Numbered from the stretch's first letter, positions 8,223 through 15,227 are shown. The stretch: DNA of 64,000 bases from Arthrobacter sp. MSA 4-2 (GCF_016405885.1 NZ_JAEKGC010000005.1:186001-250000), one strand, 5' to 3'. Notes: generated by a model not told the origin, from the sequence alone. Program-made: numbers and translations.

Positions 8223-8811
8223 CTGTCCGTGTACGAGCAATTGTGCGAAGGTGAGCTGGTTCGCCGTCTCGAGGTCGCCCGCTGGGGGCTGGTCCCAGTA
8301 TGGTCTAAGGACTCGAACGCTGGCGCCAAAATGATTAACGCCGGCAGTGGGACGGTGACGGAGAAGCTGTCATTTCGAACAGCGGCCGATTATTGCTGCG
8401 CCCGATCCGCGAACGGATATCACGAGTGGCAGAAGAACGAGTACGGGGTCGAAGACCCCGTACTCCCTTCAAGGCCAGGCGGAGGACGAGGACCAGTTGC
8501 TGGGTCTTCCCCGGCTCGTACGAGTTCTGGCCCGACCCTACGAAGGATAAGGATAAGGATAAGAGGCTGGTGACCACGAGAACCCTCACCAGGGGCCGCA
8601 CCTGACGGACTTTGCTAGACCCACGATCGGACACCGTTGATCGTGCTGAAGGACCTGCAGGATCAGTTGCTCGACGCGACGATGGCGGAGCGGGACCTGG
8701 CCTAGCATCTCATCGATACAATTTCGCACCCAGCCTCGTGCCGGGAATCGTTGGAAAAGTGGTTGGATCAGTCCGTAGACCGTCCTCGCCTGATCGAGCC
8801 GATCGAACGGT
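8223..8811 (+). pseudogene. Decayed SRAP (SOS response-associated peptidase, YedK/HMCES) gene
   Basis: SRAP proteins crosslink to abasic sites in single-stranded DNA through a Cys at position 2. Here the frame from about 8223 reads VYEQLCEGELVRRLEVARWG then LVPVWSKD, MINAGSGTVTEKLSFR and ANGYHEWQK, a clear match to the family centre. After a frameshift between about 8450 and 8497 a second frame reads FPGSYEFWPDPTKDKD and LVTTRTLT. A third shift gives DRTPLIVLKDLQDQLLDATM, an in-frame TAG at about 8703, then HLIDTI and, in changing frames, VGKVVGSVR and LIEPIE. The N-terminal MCGR motif with the catalytic Cys is missing. The gene is therefore a truncated, multiply frameshifted relic. It marks the left edge of the island, 9 bases from the TIR gene stop. 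Confidence 0.8.
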
Positions 8812-8819
8812 GAACGTCG

Positions 8820-9236
8820 CTACTTTGCGTTTTTACCTAGGGTCATTGCTTGATCAATGGCCGCGCCAATGAGCGGCCAAGACCAGTCCATGGTTCGGTT
8901 GCGCTGCAGACCAGTGGGGAGAGTTGAGGAGGCATTGGCTCCGTCGACGTAAACACCGAACACTGGCACGTCAGCCCTGATAGCCATGGCAATCTCTTTT
9001 ACGACGCCTGTGGCCGTACCCATGGACTTGCCAACCAGAACGATCAGCATGTTCGTTGCGCTGATCTTCTGAGCAATCAGTGCTTCCCATTCAGCCTCCG
9101 GAAGCGCGGACTTGCTTGACCAGTCTTGGAGGGTGAAGGGGGTTGGGGAGTCATTCTTTGCTTGACCCGCGAACAGGATCTTCGGAACTAGATCGTGATC
9201 GAAGTCAAAACTCAAGAAAGCGCGGGGATCTGCCAT
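8820..9236 (-). CDS. TIR-like (ThsB-type) domain protein, distal
   Basis: This 138-residue protein has the single-domain TIR-like fold of Thoeris ThsB proteins (DUF1863-like). Visible elements are RAFLSFDFDHD at the N-terminus, PFTLQDWSSKS, EWEALIAQKISATNMLIVLV, and GVVKEIAMAIRADVPVFGVY, where Glu81 is the likely catalytic Glu of NAD-cleaving TIR domains. The start is ATG 9236, supported by AAAGGAG at good spacing; an upstream in-frame start at 9308 has no such signal. It lies 375 bases downstream of the Mrr-like gene, a gap long enough for its own promoter. Known ThsB proteins sense phage and make a cyclic ADP-ribose isomer; this role is inferred. Its base composition is AT-richer than core genes (50% GC in 8821-8880). 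Confidence 0.8.
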   Translation of the reverse strand: MADPRAFLSFDFDHDLVPKILFAGQAKNDSPTPFTLQDWSSKSALPEAEWEALIAQKISATNMLIVLVGKSMGTATGVVKEIAMAIRADVPVFGVYVDGANASSTLPTGLQRNRTMDWSWPLIGAAIDQAMTLGKNAK

Positions 9237-9611
9237 GACGTTTCTCCTTTGTAGATGGACCAATTCTATGCGCTGGTCCTGACAGTTTCCGTCGGGGGTC
9301 AGCAACATGGCTGATCTGGGCCGTAATGGCTTCAGGGATATGGCGGCTCACTATTTCATCCTGGATTTCTACTCAAGACATGCATTATTTCGCAACGCGG
9401 AGCAAAATATGACTCAAGCCGATGTCGCTAAGTGTCTCTCCTAAACCTGGACCAGCGATTGTGCAAAAGCACAGAATCCGCGCAAGGGCAACTCATCGCA
9501 GTGCTGGATGTATGAGTGCTCTCACGGTAATCTATCTAGCCGTTGTTGCAAGCTTGTCGTTGGTCTTTGATAGTTTTTATCTTTGCGCTCGGTTAACGGG
9601 ATTTCGCTCGC
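9237..9611. other. 375-base intergenic region between Mrr-like and distal TIR genes
   Basis: No convincing gene is seen. The plus-strand frame 9422-9778 has no family likeness and runs into the Mrr-like coding region on the other strand. The stretch is AT-rich (45% GC in 9541-9600), consistent with imported DNA and with a promoter for the distal TIR gene, though no clear -35/-10 pair was found. Confidence 0.5.
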
Positions 9612-10274
9612 TCAACCGTCTGTCTGCGGTTCTTCAAGGGTGCTGCGAAGTTGGCCGGCAGATGCGCTCTGTGTTCCTGAGACAAGAATCTTGGTTAGGT
9701 AGCTGGGGTACTCCTGGCTCGCGATGCTTACATTGGTCGCTCCGGTCTCCGGGTTCGCTGTGTAGATATGCCCAGTGAACTCAGGGAATCCCATTGCGCG
9801 TGCAAGCTCACGGGTTAGGGGAGGGGGCTTTGTGATGGACCGCGTCACGTAGGTGTACCGTCCCTCGGTCACCACTACAAGAGCGATGCTGTGAATTTTT
9901 GCGTAGTCTAGCGCTCCTCGCTGGAACGGCGCGGTCGAGAAGATGACACCCTTGTGTGATCCAGTGCTCAGAATTTTCTGGTGGAGAATCTGCACGATGT
10001 CCCGCTTGATTGGATGCGAGTGACGCTTCGCTTCGACGAGGACACGAAATTTCATGCCGCCGCTTTCAAAGGTCATGGTGCCGTCCATGTCATATGAGCC
10101 GTCGACGCCTTGAAGTACGTCGTGCAAGGTGACTTCGACGTTGTCGAGTTCCTTGTGGACACTTCGAAGGGTCTCTACGACGTACTCTTCGAACTCAGCG
10201 GCGGTAATGTCTGCCGCCGGGTATCGCAGCATTTCGAATGCTGGTGCGTCCTCGGCGTGTCGCTCATTGTTCAT
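9612..10274 (-). CDS. Mrr-like restriction endonuclease-fold protein
   Basis: This 220-residue protein resembles the Mrr/PD-(D/E)XK nuclease fold. The likely active site is Asp62 or Asp64 in SYDMDGTMTF, and Glu81-Ala-Lys83 in RVLVEAKRH. KGVIFSTAPFQRGALDYAKI matches the Mrr strand-helix that follows the active site. No methyltransferase or DNA-recognition partner is nearby, and no N-terminal winged-helix domain is evident. The start is ATG 10274; the frame continues upstream but without a ribosome-binding site, while a purine-rich GAGAGGGA precedes 10274. It lies 54 bases after the SLOG gene on the same strand, so it probably belongs to the same defence transcript. It could be a DNA-cleaving effector or an accessory module (inference). 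Confidence 0.7.
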   Translation of the reverse strand: MNNERHAEDAPAFEMLRYPAADITAAEFEEYVVETLRSVHKELDNVEVTLHDVLQGVDGSYDMDGTMTFESGGMKFRVLVEAKRHSHPIKRDIVQILHQKILSTGSHKGVIFSTAPFQRGALDYAKIHSIALVVVTEGRYTYVTRSITKPPPLTRELARAMGFPEFTGHIYTANPETGATNVSIASQEYPSYLTKILVSGTQSASAGQLRSTLEEPQTDG

Positions 10275-10328
10275 TTTCCCTCTCGGATGAGGCCCTACAG
10301 GCGGCCGCATGATGAATTGTCTATAGTT

Positions 10329-10805
10329 TTAGTCGCGGGTTACGCCTGGAGGCCAGATAATATGGACGGGCTTGCCGTTCTTTCGGGCGTGATCGACAGC
10401 ATCCGCGGTGCCTCCCTGTCCTTTGGCGCCTTTTCCGTCCCACACGGCGACCATGACGTCACACATCTCAGCAACTCGGCGCCCTGCCGCATCGAAGGCG
10501 TCCTCGGCGGGTTGGTCGTAGTTGAGCACGTCGACCTCAGTCGCCCGGCTCTTAAGATCGAAGTAGTGGGGGCGATCCTGCTCGGAGAAGGTTCTTTCGT
10601 ATCCGACGGAGGGAATGACGGCATGTAATGTGCCGCCTGTTGAGAGGAGCTCGTCGGCGAATAGCTGGTCTGCTCCAACTGCAAGGCTGCTTAGGCCGAT
10701 TAGGGGTGGGTCTTGATGCGCCAAAAATTCCCGGAGGCGTTCTGTAACGTACGCGCGAGCTTCGTTCGGCATGGACTGGTGGCCCGTGATTCCTACGATA
10801 GTCAT
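10329..10805 (-). CDS. SLOG-family nucleotide-binding protein
   Basis: This 158-residue Rossmann-like protein carries SLOG (Smf/DprA-LOG) marks: an N-terminal MTIVGITGHQ, the central GLSSLAVGADQLFADELL, and CDVMVAVWDGKGAKGQGGTA near the end. SLOG domains bind nucleotide-derived ligands; in type I Thoeris ThsA a SLOG domain binds the cyclic ADP-ribose isomer made by ThsB. Here it is a separate protein. Its ATG at 10805 overlaps the caspase stop in an ATGA arrangement, so the two are translationally coupled. The upstream in-frame ATG at 10862 lies deep in the caspase gene and is not preferred. Its role as receptor or processing enzyme of the signal is inference. Confidence 0.8.
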   Translation of the reverse strand: MTIVGITGHQSMPNEARAYVTERLREFLAHQDPPLIGLSSLAVGADQLFADELLSTGGTLHAVIPSVGYERTFSEQDRPHYFDLKSRATEVDVLNYDQPAEDAFDAAGRRVAEMCDVMVAVWDGKGAKGQGGTADAVDHARKNGKPVHIIWPPGVTRD

Positions 10806-11761
10806 ATGCGGCCCGCCGTGACCTGGCGCCAATAGTGCTTGCCGAGTGCTGTGAGTCGGCACCCTTTAGAGTGCATAGCGGCGAAGTACAGGTGTTCCTC
10901 ATCGATCGGCTCGATGAGCCGGCATGAGCGGAACTTCTGCAGCCCAGAGAAAACGTGTTCGTTTTCAGGGTGGTTAGGTTCCGCTGTCGGTTCGAATGAC
11001 GGGTCCAGGGCGAAGTCGTAGTCCGTGGCGGGGAACCACTCGGTAAGTTTCCGCAGGGTCTCGAGTGGAACGCGCGGGTCGCACTTACGGATGTCCTGAA
11101 GCCGATCAATGTTCGCTTTGAAGGTTGGTCGTTGTTCCCAAGGGCCAAAGGATTCTGAGAGGTACGCGTATAAGCCGGAGACGTTGACGTGACCTAAGAC
11201 GTCGGCAGCACCTGCGTCGAGTGCGCCCTCGAGGTACGTGGAGAACTGCCCCCGACCATGGATCGTTTCCATTGAAACCTGGTCGTTGCGGCTTGCGGTC
11301 AGCACCGAGAGACCCGGGCGAAGGTTAGCAAGTTGGTTCCCTAGAGCACCGATAGTTGTCGCTCCACCGGAGAAACAGCAGTCTAGGATCACAACGACTT
11401 CGTTGACAGGGCTGCTGTTGATGACTGTGAGAATCTCGGAGAACAACACGCCAGGAGTGGTTGTGGTCCCATTGGATGCTACGAGGGAGACGTCGCCGTT
11501 GACGGGCGCCCCATGACCGGCGAAGTAGAACAATGCGAAGGTGCCGCCGGGGCCGAGCAGTTCATGGATTTGCTCCAGAAGTGCATCTCGGGAAATCGGC
11601 TTGCGGGCGTCGCGAGCAGTGAGGGTGCGGCAGTCGAAGTTAGGGCTGTTGTCTTCGTTGCGGGCAAGTAGGGGTTCGAGGGCCTCGGCGTCGTTCGCGC
11701 ATCCGCCAAGATTGTTGAATGAGGTGTAGGAATCAATGCCGACTAGCAGGGCTCGTTTCAT
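10802..11761 (-). CDS. Caspase-like (peptidase C14) effector protein
   Basis: The 319-residue protein has an N-terminal caspase/metacaspase p20 domain. It begins MKRALLVGIDSYTSFNNLGG with CANDAEAL, carries the catalytic His83 in LFYFAGHGAP and the catalytic Cys129 in VVVILDCCFSGG, both at standard spacing. Cleavage preference cannot be read. The C-terminal part (about 200-319, including EWFPATDYDFALDPS and CRLTALGKHYWRQV) is an extra region not needed for catalysis and may sense a ligand or partner. ATG 11761 overlaps the TIR stop, and its own stop overlaps the SLOG start, both as ATGA. Bacterial caspase-like proteases in defence islands cause cell death, and one class is activated by TIR-made N7-cADPR (type IV Thoeris); assignment here is inference. 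Confidence 0.85.
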   Translation of the reverse strand: MKRALLVGIDSYTSFNNLGGCANDAEALEPLLARNEDNSPNFDCRTLTARDARKPISRDALLEQIHELLGPGGTFALFYFAGHGAPVNGDVSLVASNGTTTTPGVLFSEILTVINSSPVNEVVVILDCCFSGGATTIGALGNQLANLRPGLSVLTASRNDQVSMETIHGRGQFSTYLEGALDAGAADVLGHVNVSGLYAYLSESFGPWEQRPTFKANIDRLQDIRKCDPRVPLETLRKLTEWFPATDYDFALDPSFEPTAEPNHPENEHVFSGLQKFRSCRLIEPIDEEHLYFAAMHSKGCRLTALGKHYWRQVTAGRI

Positions 11762-12150
11762 CGGTTGCTGCCCTGCAGTGCGTCGATAAAGTCAGCGATT
11801 CCAGCCCAGGTCCATACTTTGCAGGGTGAGGAGCCCATTTCCCTTGGTTTCGTCCTGTAGCCGTCTTCGATCCAGATACCGAGGACGGGAACTCCCTCCT
11901 CGATGGCACAAGAGATCTCCCAGAGCTGACCTGTGGCCGCTGGGGTGTTGCTACTGATTAGCGCGATGACCCCATGGGAGCGGCGAATTCTCGTTCGGAC
12001 CTTCTCCTTCCAAGCGGAGGAGTAGGGCTCTTTGACTGACATATCGGTGAACTCGAACGGGGTCGAGGGGTTAACTCGCTGCCCAGTGAACAGGTTGCGG
12101 GTGGATTCGTCCTCTTTTGCGAAGGCGATGAAGACAACTTTGGTGGCCAT
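11758..12150 (-). CDS. TIR-like (ThsB-type) domain protein, promoter-proximal
   Basis: This 130-residue single-domain protein starts VVFIAFAKEDESTRNLFTGQ, continues PFEFTDMSVKEPYSSAWKEK, then HGVIALISSNT and GQLWEISCAIEEGVPVLGIW. Glu78 in QLWEIS is the likely catalytic Glu of a TIR NAD hydrolase/cyclase. It is the first gene of the leftward operon; its ATG is preceded by AGAAGGA at 8-base spacing, and its stop overlaps the caspase start. Known ThsB relatives are activated by phage proteins and convert NAD to a cyclic ADP-ribose isomer. Sequence identity with the distal TIR protein is low, so this is not a recent duplication. The signal made and the trigger are unknown. Confidence 0.82.
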   Translation of the reverse strand: MATKVVFIAFAKEDESTRNLFTGQRVNPSTPFEFTDMSVKEPYSSAWKEKVRTRIRRSHGVIALISSNTPAATGQLWEISCAIEEGVPVLGIWIEDGYRTKPREMGSSPCKVWTWAGIADFIDALQGSNR

Positions 12151-13027
12151 GAACTAAATCCTTCTATGATCGCTGAAATGACTTCTACGACGAAGCCTAA
12201 GTGTCAACACGGACATAATTGTACTTATGGTGTTGGTGTTGTCCGAATAGCATTCATTCGGAGTTTGACGATCCTGCGCATCGAGCAGGAAAGGATGAGT
12301 CGCCGAATCAACTTCCTCACTGGCAACCGTGACTCCATTGCCGCCTACCTCAAGGTTGCTAACTCCGCGCTCGAACGCCACACCGCTGGAATGCTGGAGT
12401 CGATGGCGGAGATACATTGGTATTGGAGCGACAGATTGAACGTTCAGCCGCCTGAGGGTGAGAGGGAAAGCCCCGGACTTTGGGGGACATATCTGCACGT
12501 CGTCGACATCGCGCCCGTTAGCCGGCTGATACTCTGCGGGGTCCGGTTTGAAGGTTCCCCAGGCTGGATCGGTCGATCGAGTCCTGTTCAGTCATCGTGG
12601 GTGGTGGCAGGGGGCGTGCGCAGGAAATCCCCAGCCCGGAGGACAGCATGTCCCGACGGCACCCGCCGCATTCGTTTCGCAGGGCCGCTTCCCGCGGGTT
12701 GTGACTACGGTGCGGTGGTGGTGGCGCCAGGTATCCAGCGGCCTGGGTCGTGCACGGGCGTCTCCGGCCTCGACCGGTAAGCGATGCTCACTCCGTCTTA
12801 GATCCGGCGTCCAGTGCGTGTTGTGCTGCTCGGCTACCGAAAGTTGGATCTATACGAGGGAGCTGACCCTGGAGCGGACAGCTTGAATACGCCCCCCGGG
12901 TCCACCTCCTGACCTGGTGGAAGAGTGTTGCGCGAAAAGTTCTCTCAGTTCCTCGCCAATGGAACATACCGGACAAAACGAAGGCCCCCACTTCCCTGCG
13001 ACATCGGGGAGTAGGGGCCTTCGGTAG
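12151..13027. other. Gene-poor right part of the accessory island
   Basis: This 877-base stretch separates the defence operon from tRNA-Ser. It should contain the operon promoter: on the minus strand a TACAAT (12218-12223) and a TTGACA (12202-12207) are visible but not at mutually correct spacing. A plus-strand frame 12166-12780 (204 codons) contains segments that look protein-like (MSRRINFLTGNRDSIAAYLK, HTAGMLESMAEIHWYWSDRL) but has no recognised family and turns low-complexity after about codon 125. I treat it as a doubtful or broken gene. No integrase, transposase or repeated tRNA end was found. Confidence 0.5.
12975..13022 (-). terminator. Terminator of tRNA-Ser(CGA)
   Basis: On the minus strand an imperfect hairpin with arms GAAGGCCCCTACTCCC and GGGAAGTGGGGGCCTTC is followed by CGTTTTG, directly downstream of the tRNA. 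Confidence 0.8.
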
Positions 13028-13117
13028 TGGCGGTGACGGTGGGATTTGAACCCACGTTGGCTTTTACACCAAACAACATTTCGAGTGTTGCACCTTCGGC
13101 CGCTCGGACACGTCACC
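13028..13117 (-). tRNA. tRNA-Ser (anticodon CGA)
   Basis: The minus strand folds into a class II tRNA: acceptor GGTGACG pairs with CGTCACC, anticodon stem-loop CAACA-CTCGAAA-TGTTG gives CGA, a long variable arm follows, and the T-loop is TTCAAAT. Discriminator G and an encoded CCA end the gene. It sits at the right edge of the accessory island with its 3' end facing the island. Confidence 0.95.
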
Positions 13118-13191
13118 AACGCCGCTACTTTACCGGGTTGAGGGGCCCGAACCCAAAACAGGACGCCGCACGGCCCGCGAAGCCGGGCGTG

Positions 13192-13677
13192 TCAGAGGTC
13201 GATGACCTCGTTCTTTCCCGTGTCCGGCTTGCTTCCGGTGACGAGCCCCTTCACCATCTTGACCGCCGACACGACCCGCGGGGCGTCCATCGACCAGTAC
13301 TCGGCGGTGTCAGCGTCGACCTTGATCAGGGCGACGGCGGGATCGTCCCTGCCGTTCTCAAACCAGGCCGACACCGTAGGGCCCCACAGCTCGTCAATCT
13401 TGGCCTGATCGCGGGTCAGTGAAGCGGTGCCGGCGATCGAGAGGTAGCCCTTACCGGTGCTGACCGACACGTTCACCTGCGGGTTGGCCCGGATCTCGTC
13501 GGCCTTCGGCGAGGGGTCCTCCGTGAAGAACCACAGGTCGCCGTCGAAGTCCTTGCCATGCACAGCCAGTGGGCGGCTGACCAGCTGCCCCTGCGCGTTG
13601 GTCGTGGTGAGGATGGCGATGTCGGCCTTGTCCAGGATCTTCCGCAGCTCCTGCATGCCTTCCTGCTGGGTATCCAT
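13192..13677 (-). CDS. Pyridoxamine 5'-phosphate oxidase-like general stress protein
   Basis: This 161-residue protein belongs to the flavin-binding split-barrel (general stress protein 26-like) family. Typical segments are ADIAILTTTNAQGQLVSRPL, DLWFFTEDPSPKADEI, NPQVNVSVSTGKGYLSIAGT and the C-terminal VALIKVDADTAEYWSMDAPR. Such proteins bind FMN or F420 and are linked to oxidative and general stress; true PNPOx activity is not implied. A GAAGGAGCAT-type ribosome-binding site precedes the ATG (GGAGCATCG). It is transcribed alone, 60 bases downstream of tadA on the same strand, so co-transcription is possible. Confidence 0.88.
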   Translation of the reverse strand: MDTQQEGMQELRKILDKADIAILTTTNAQGQLVSRPLAVHGKDFDGDLWFFTEDPSPKADEIRANPQVNVSVSTGKGYLSIAGTASLTRDQAKIDELWGPTVSAWFENGRDDPAVALIKVDADTAEYWSMDAPRVVSAVKMVKGLVTGSKPDTGKNEVIDL

Positions 13678-13737
13678 CGATGCTCCTTCGCTTTGCGGGC
13701 GCTCTGGAAGTTCCGTGCTGAACTTCCAGCCTAGGCA

Positions 13738-14250
13738 TTAGCCTTCGCCGGCGGAACCCGTCCGGTGGGCGGCAAAAAAGTCCTTGAGCAACGCGGCGCA
13801 TTCGGCTTCGCGTACGCCGGGGAAGACCTCGGTCCAGTGGTTCAACCGCCGCTCGCGCAGCACGTCGAACACCGATCCGGAGGCCCCCGCCTTGGGATCC
13901 CAGGCGCCGAAGACCACGCGGGGGATCCGGGCAAGCACCGAGGCCCCGGCGCACATCGCACACGGCTCCAGGGTCACCACCAGCGTGCAGCCCTCCAGCC
14001 GCCAGCTTCCCAGTACCCCGGCGGCCTGCCGGATGGCCTGGACCTCCGCGTGGGCGGTCGGGTCGCCCAGTTCCTCGCGCTGGTTCCACCCAATGCCGAC
14101 CACCGTGCCGTCCGGGTCGACGACGACGGCGCCGATCGGCACGTCGGCGCTGCCGGCGTCGGCGGCCAGCCCCGTCCGCCCGGCCGCGGCCAAGGCGAGG
14201 CCCATCCACCGCACATGATCGGAGTCAGCACCAGCCGAAGGGAGGGTCAT
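13738..14250 (-). CDS. tadA: tRNA adenosine(34) deaminase
   Basis: TadA converts wobble adenosine to inosine in tRNA-Arg(ACG), an essential step for reading CGN codons. The 170-residue protein shows the zinc deaminase signature: His67-Ala-Glu69 in DPTAHAEVQAI and Pro96-Cys97-x-x-Cys100 in LEPCAMCAG, with DVPIGAVVVDPDG before it. Its substrate tRNA-Arg(ACG) is encoded at 18205-18277 in this window. It is divergent from upp with 23 bases between the starts, so the two promoters must overlap or lie within the genes. Length is normal for the family. Confidence 0.92.
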   Translation of the reverse strand: MTLPSAGADSDHVRWMGLALAAAGRTGLAADAGSADVPIGAVVVDPDGTVVGIGWNQREELGDPTAHAEVQAIRQAAGVLGSWRLEGCTLVVTLEPCAMCAGASVLARIPRVVFGAWDPKAGASGSVFDVLRERRLNHWTEVFPGVREAECAALLKDFFAAHRTGSAGEG

Positions 14251-14273
14251 GCTCCCAATGGTACTTTTGACCT

Positions 14274-14909
14274 ATGCGCGTACTGGTAGTCGACCATCCC
14301 CTTGTGGCCCACAAACTGACCGTTCTCCGCGATAAGAACACGTCGTCGCCGGTGTTCCGGCTGCTGACCGAGGAACTCGTCACCCTCCTCGCCTATGAGG
14401 CCACCCGGGAGGTGCGGGTCGAACCCGTGCGCGTGGAGACCCCCGTCGAGACCGCTGTGGGCATCGGGCTGGTCAAGCCGACCCCGCTGGTGGTCCCCAT
14501 CCTCCGCGCCGGGCTCGGCATGCTCGAAGGCATGACCCGGCTCGTGCCCACCGCGGAGGTCGGCTTCCTGGGCATGGCCCGCAACGAGGAGACCCTCGAG
14601 GCGATCACCTACGCCGAGCGGCTGCCCGATGACCTCACCGGACGCCAGGTCTTCGTGCTCGATCCGATGCTCGCCACCGGCGGCACCCTGCGCGAGGCGA
14701 TCAAGTTCCTGTTCAAGCGCGGAGCCGCCGACGTCACGTGCATCTGCCTGCTTGCTGCTCCCGAAGGCCTCGCGGCTTTGAAGGAGGAACTCGAGGACAA
14801 AAATGTCACGATTGTACTTGCCTCGATAGACGAGAAACTCAACGACAAGTCCTATATTGTCCCGGGTCTGGGCGATGCCGGGGACCGCCTCTACGGCGTC
14901 GTCGGCTGA
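14274..14909 (+). CDS. upp: Uracil phosphoribosyltransferase
   Basis: The enzyme makes UMP from uracil and PRPP in pyrimidine salvage. The 211-residue protein matches the bacterial family closely: N-terminal [20 protein letters not shown], the uracil-contact loop [18 protein letters not shown], the PRPP-binding [14 protein letters not shown], and the C-terminal [15 protein letters not shown]. It uses ATG 14274, divergent from tadA. No leader peptide or PyrR-type attenuator is visible in the short upstream gap. Confidence 0.95.
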   Translation: MRVLVVDHPLVAHKLTVLRDKNTSSPVFRLLTEELVTLLAYEATREVRVEPVRVETPVETAVGIGLVKPTPLVVPILRAGLGMLEGMTRLVPTAEVGFLGMARNEETLEAITYAERLPDDLTGRQVFVLDPMLATGGTLREAIKFLFKRGAADVTCICLLAAPEGLAALKEELEDKNVTIVLASIDEKLNDKSYIVPGLGDAGDRLYGVVG

Positions 14910-14965
14910 CTTTCCGCCGCCCCGACACGCCTAGATCCGCGCCATTCCGCGGAATTAGGGCCTTT

Positions 14966-14981
14966 GTTACTTGCGCGTAAC
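14966..14981. promoter_or_regulatory. Inverted repeat GTTAC-N6-GTAAC upstream of the orphan winged-helix regulator
   Basis: GTTACTTGCGCGTAAC is a perfect 5-6-5 inverted repeat just upstream of a possible -10 (TAATCT, 14998-15003). The AC-N9-AC spacing resembles GlnR-type operators of actinobacteria, but it could equally be an autoregulatory site of the downstream OmpR-type protein. Confidence 0.45.
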
Positions 14982-15008
14982 ACAATGTGACGTGCAATAA
15001 TCTCTCCT

Positions 15009-15101
15009 GTGAACACCAACTCAACAGCATCTGCAGCCGCAGTTGCCGCTGCGGAACCCTCGTCCGTTGTGGGATCGCGCTGTTGTCGAATGCACGCGTA
15101 A
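15009..15101 (+). CDS. Possible leaderless 30-codon upstream ORF ending in a Cys-Cys motif
   Basis: GTG 15009 opens a 30-codon frame ending SRCCRMHA and TAA at 15099-15101. There is no ribosome-binding site, but a -10-like TAATCT ends 5 bases before the GTG, so a leaderless mRNA could start at this codon. Small leaderless ORFs with consecutive Cys codons near their end attenuate sulfur genes in mycobacteria in response to cysteine; a similar role here is inference. It lies in the 318-base region (14910-15227) between upp and the winged-helix regulator, which otherwise shows no gene. Confidence 0.3.
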   Translation: MNTNSTASAAAVAAAEPSSVVGSRCCRMHA

Positions 15102-15227
15102 CAGATCTACCCCAACCTGTTTCTGCATCACCGGTCCACGGCGGGCACCACCCCAGCTTCGTCCGGGCCAGGCTTCCCCCCAGGCATTCGCGCCGTTACG
15201 ACGGCGACCCACTTTGAGGTTGTTTTC

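Noticed and set aside
9422-9778. 118-codon plus-strand frame in the island
   Set aside because: It overlaps the Mrr-like coding sequence, lacks a ribosome-binding site and has no family likeness.
12200-12225. TTGACA and TACAAT on the minus strand as the defence operon promoter
   Set aside because: Both hexamers are present, but their order and spacing do not fit one promoter, and neither has a convincing partner.
13028-13117. att site duplication of tRNA-Ser(CGA) flanking the island
   Set aside because: No copy of the tRNA 3' end was found by eye in 8094-13027; the longest match (CGGTGACGG near 8352) is within the SRAP remnant and is chance.
14986-15001. CRP/GlxR site TGTGACGTGCAATAAT upstream of the winged-helix regulator
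   Set aside because: Only the left half matches; the right half is not TCACA.
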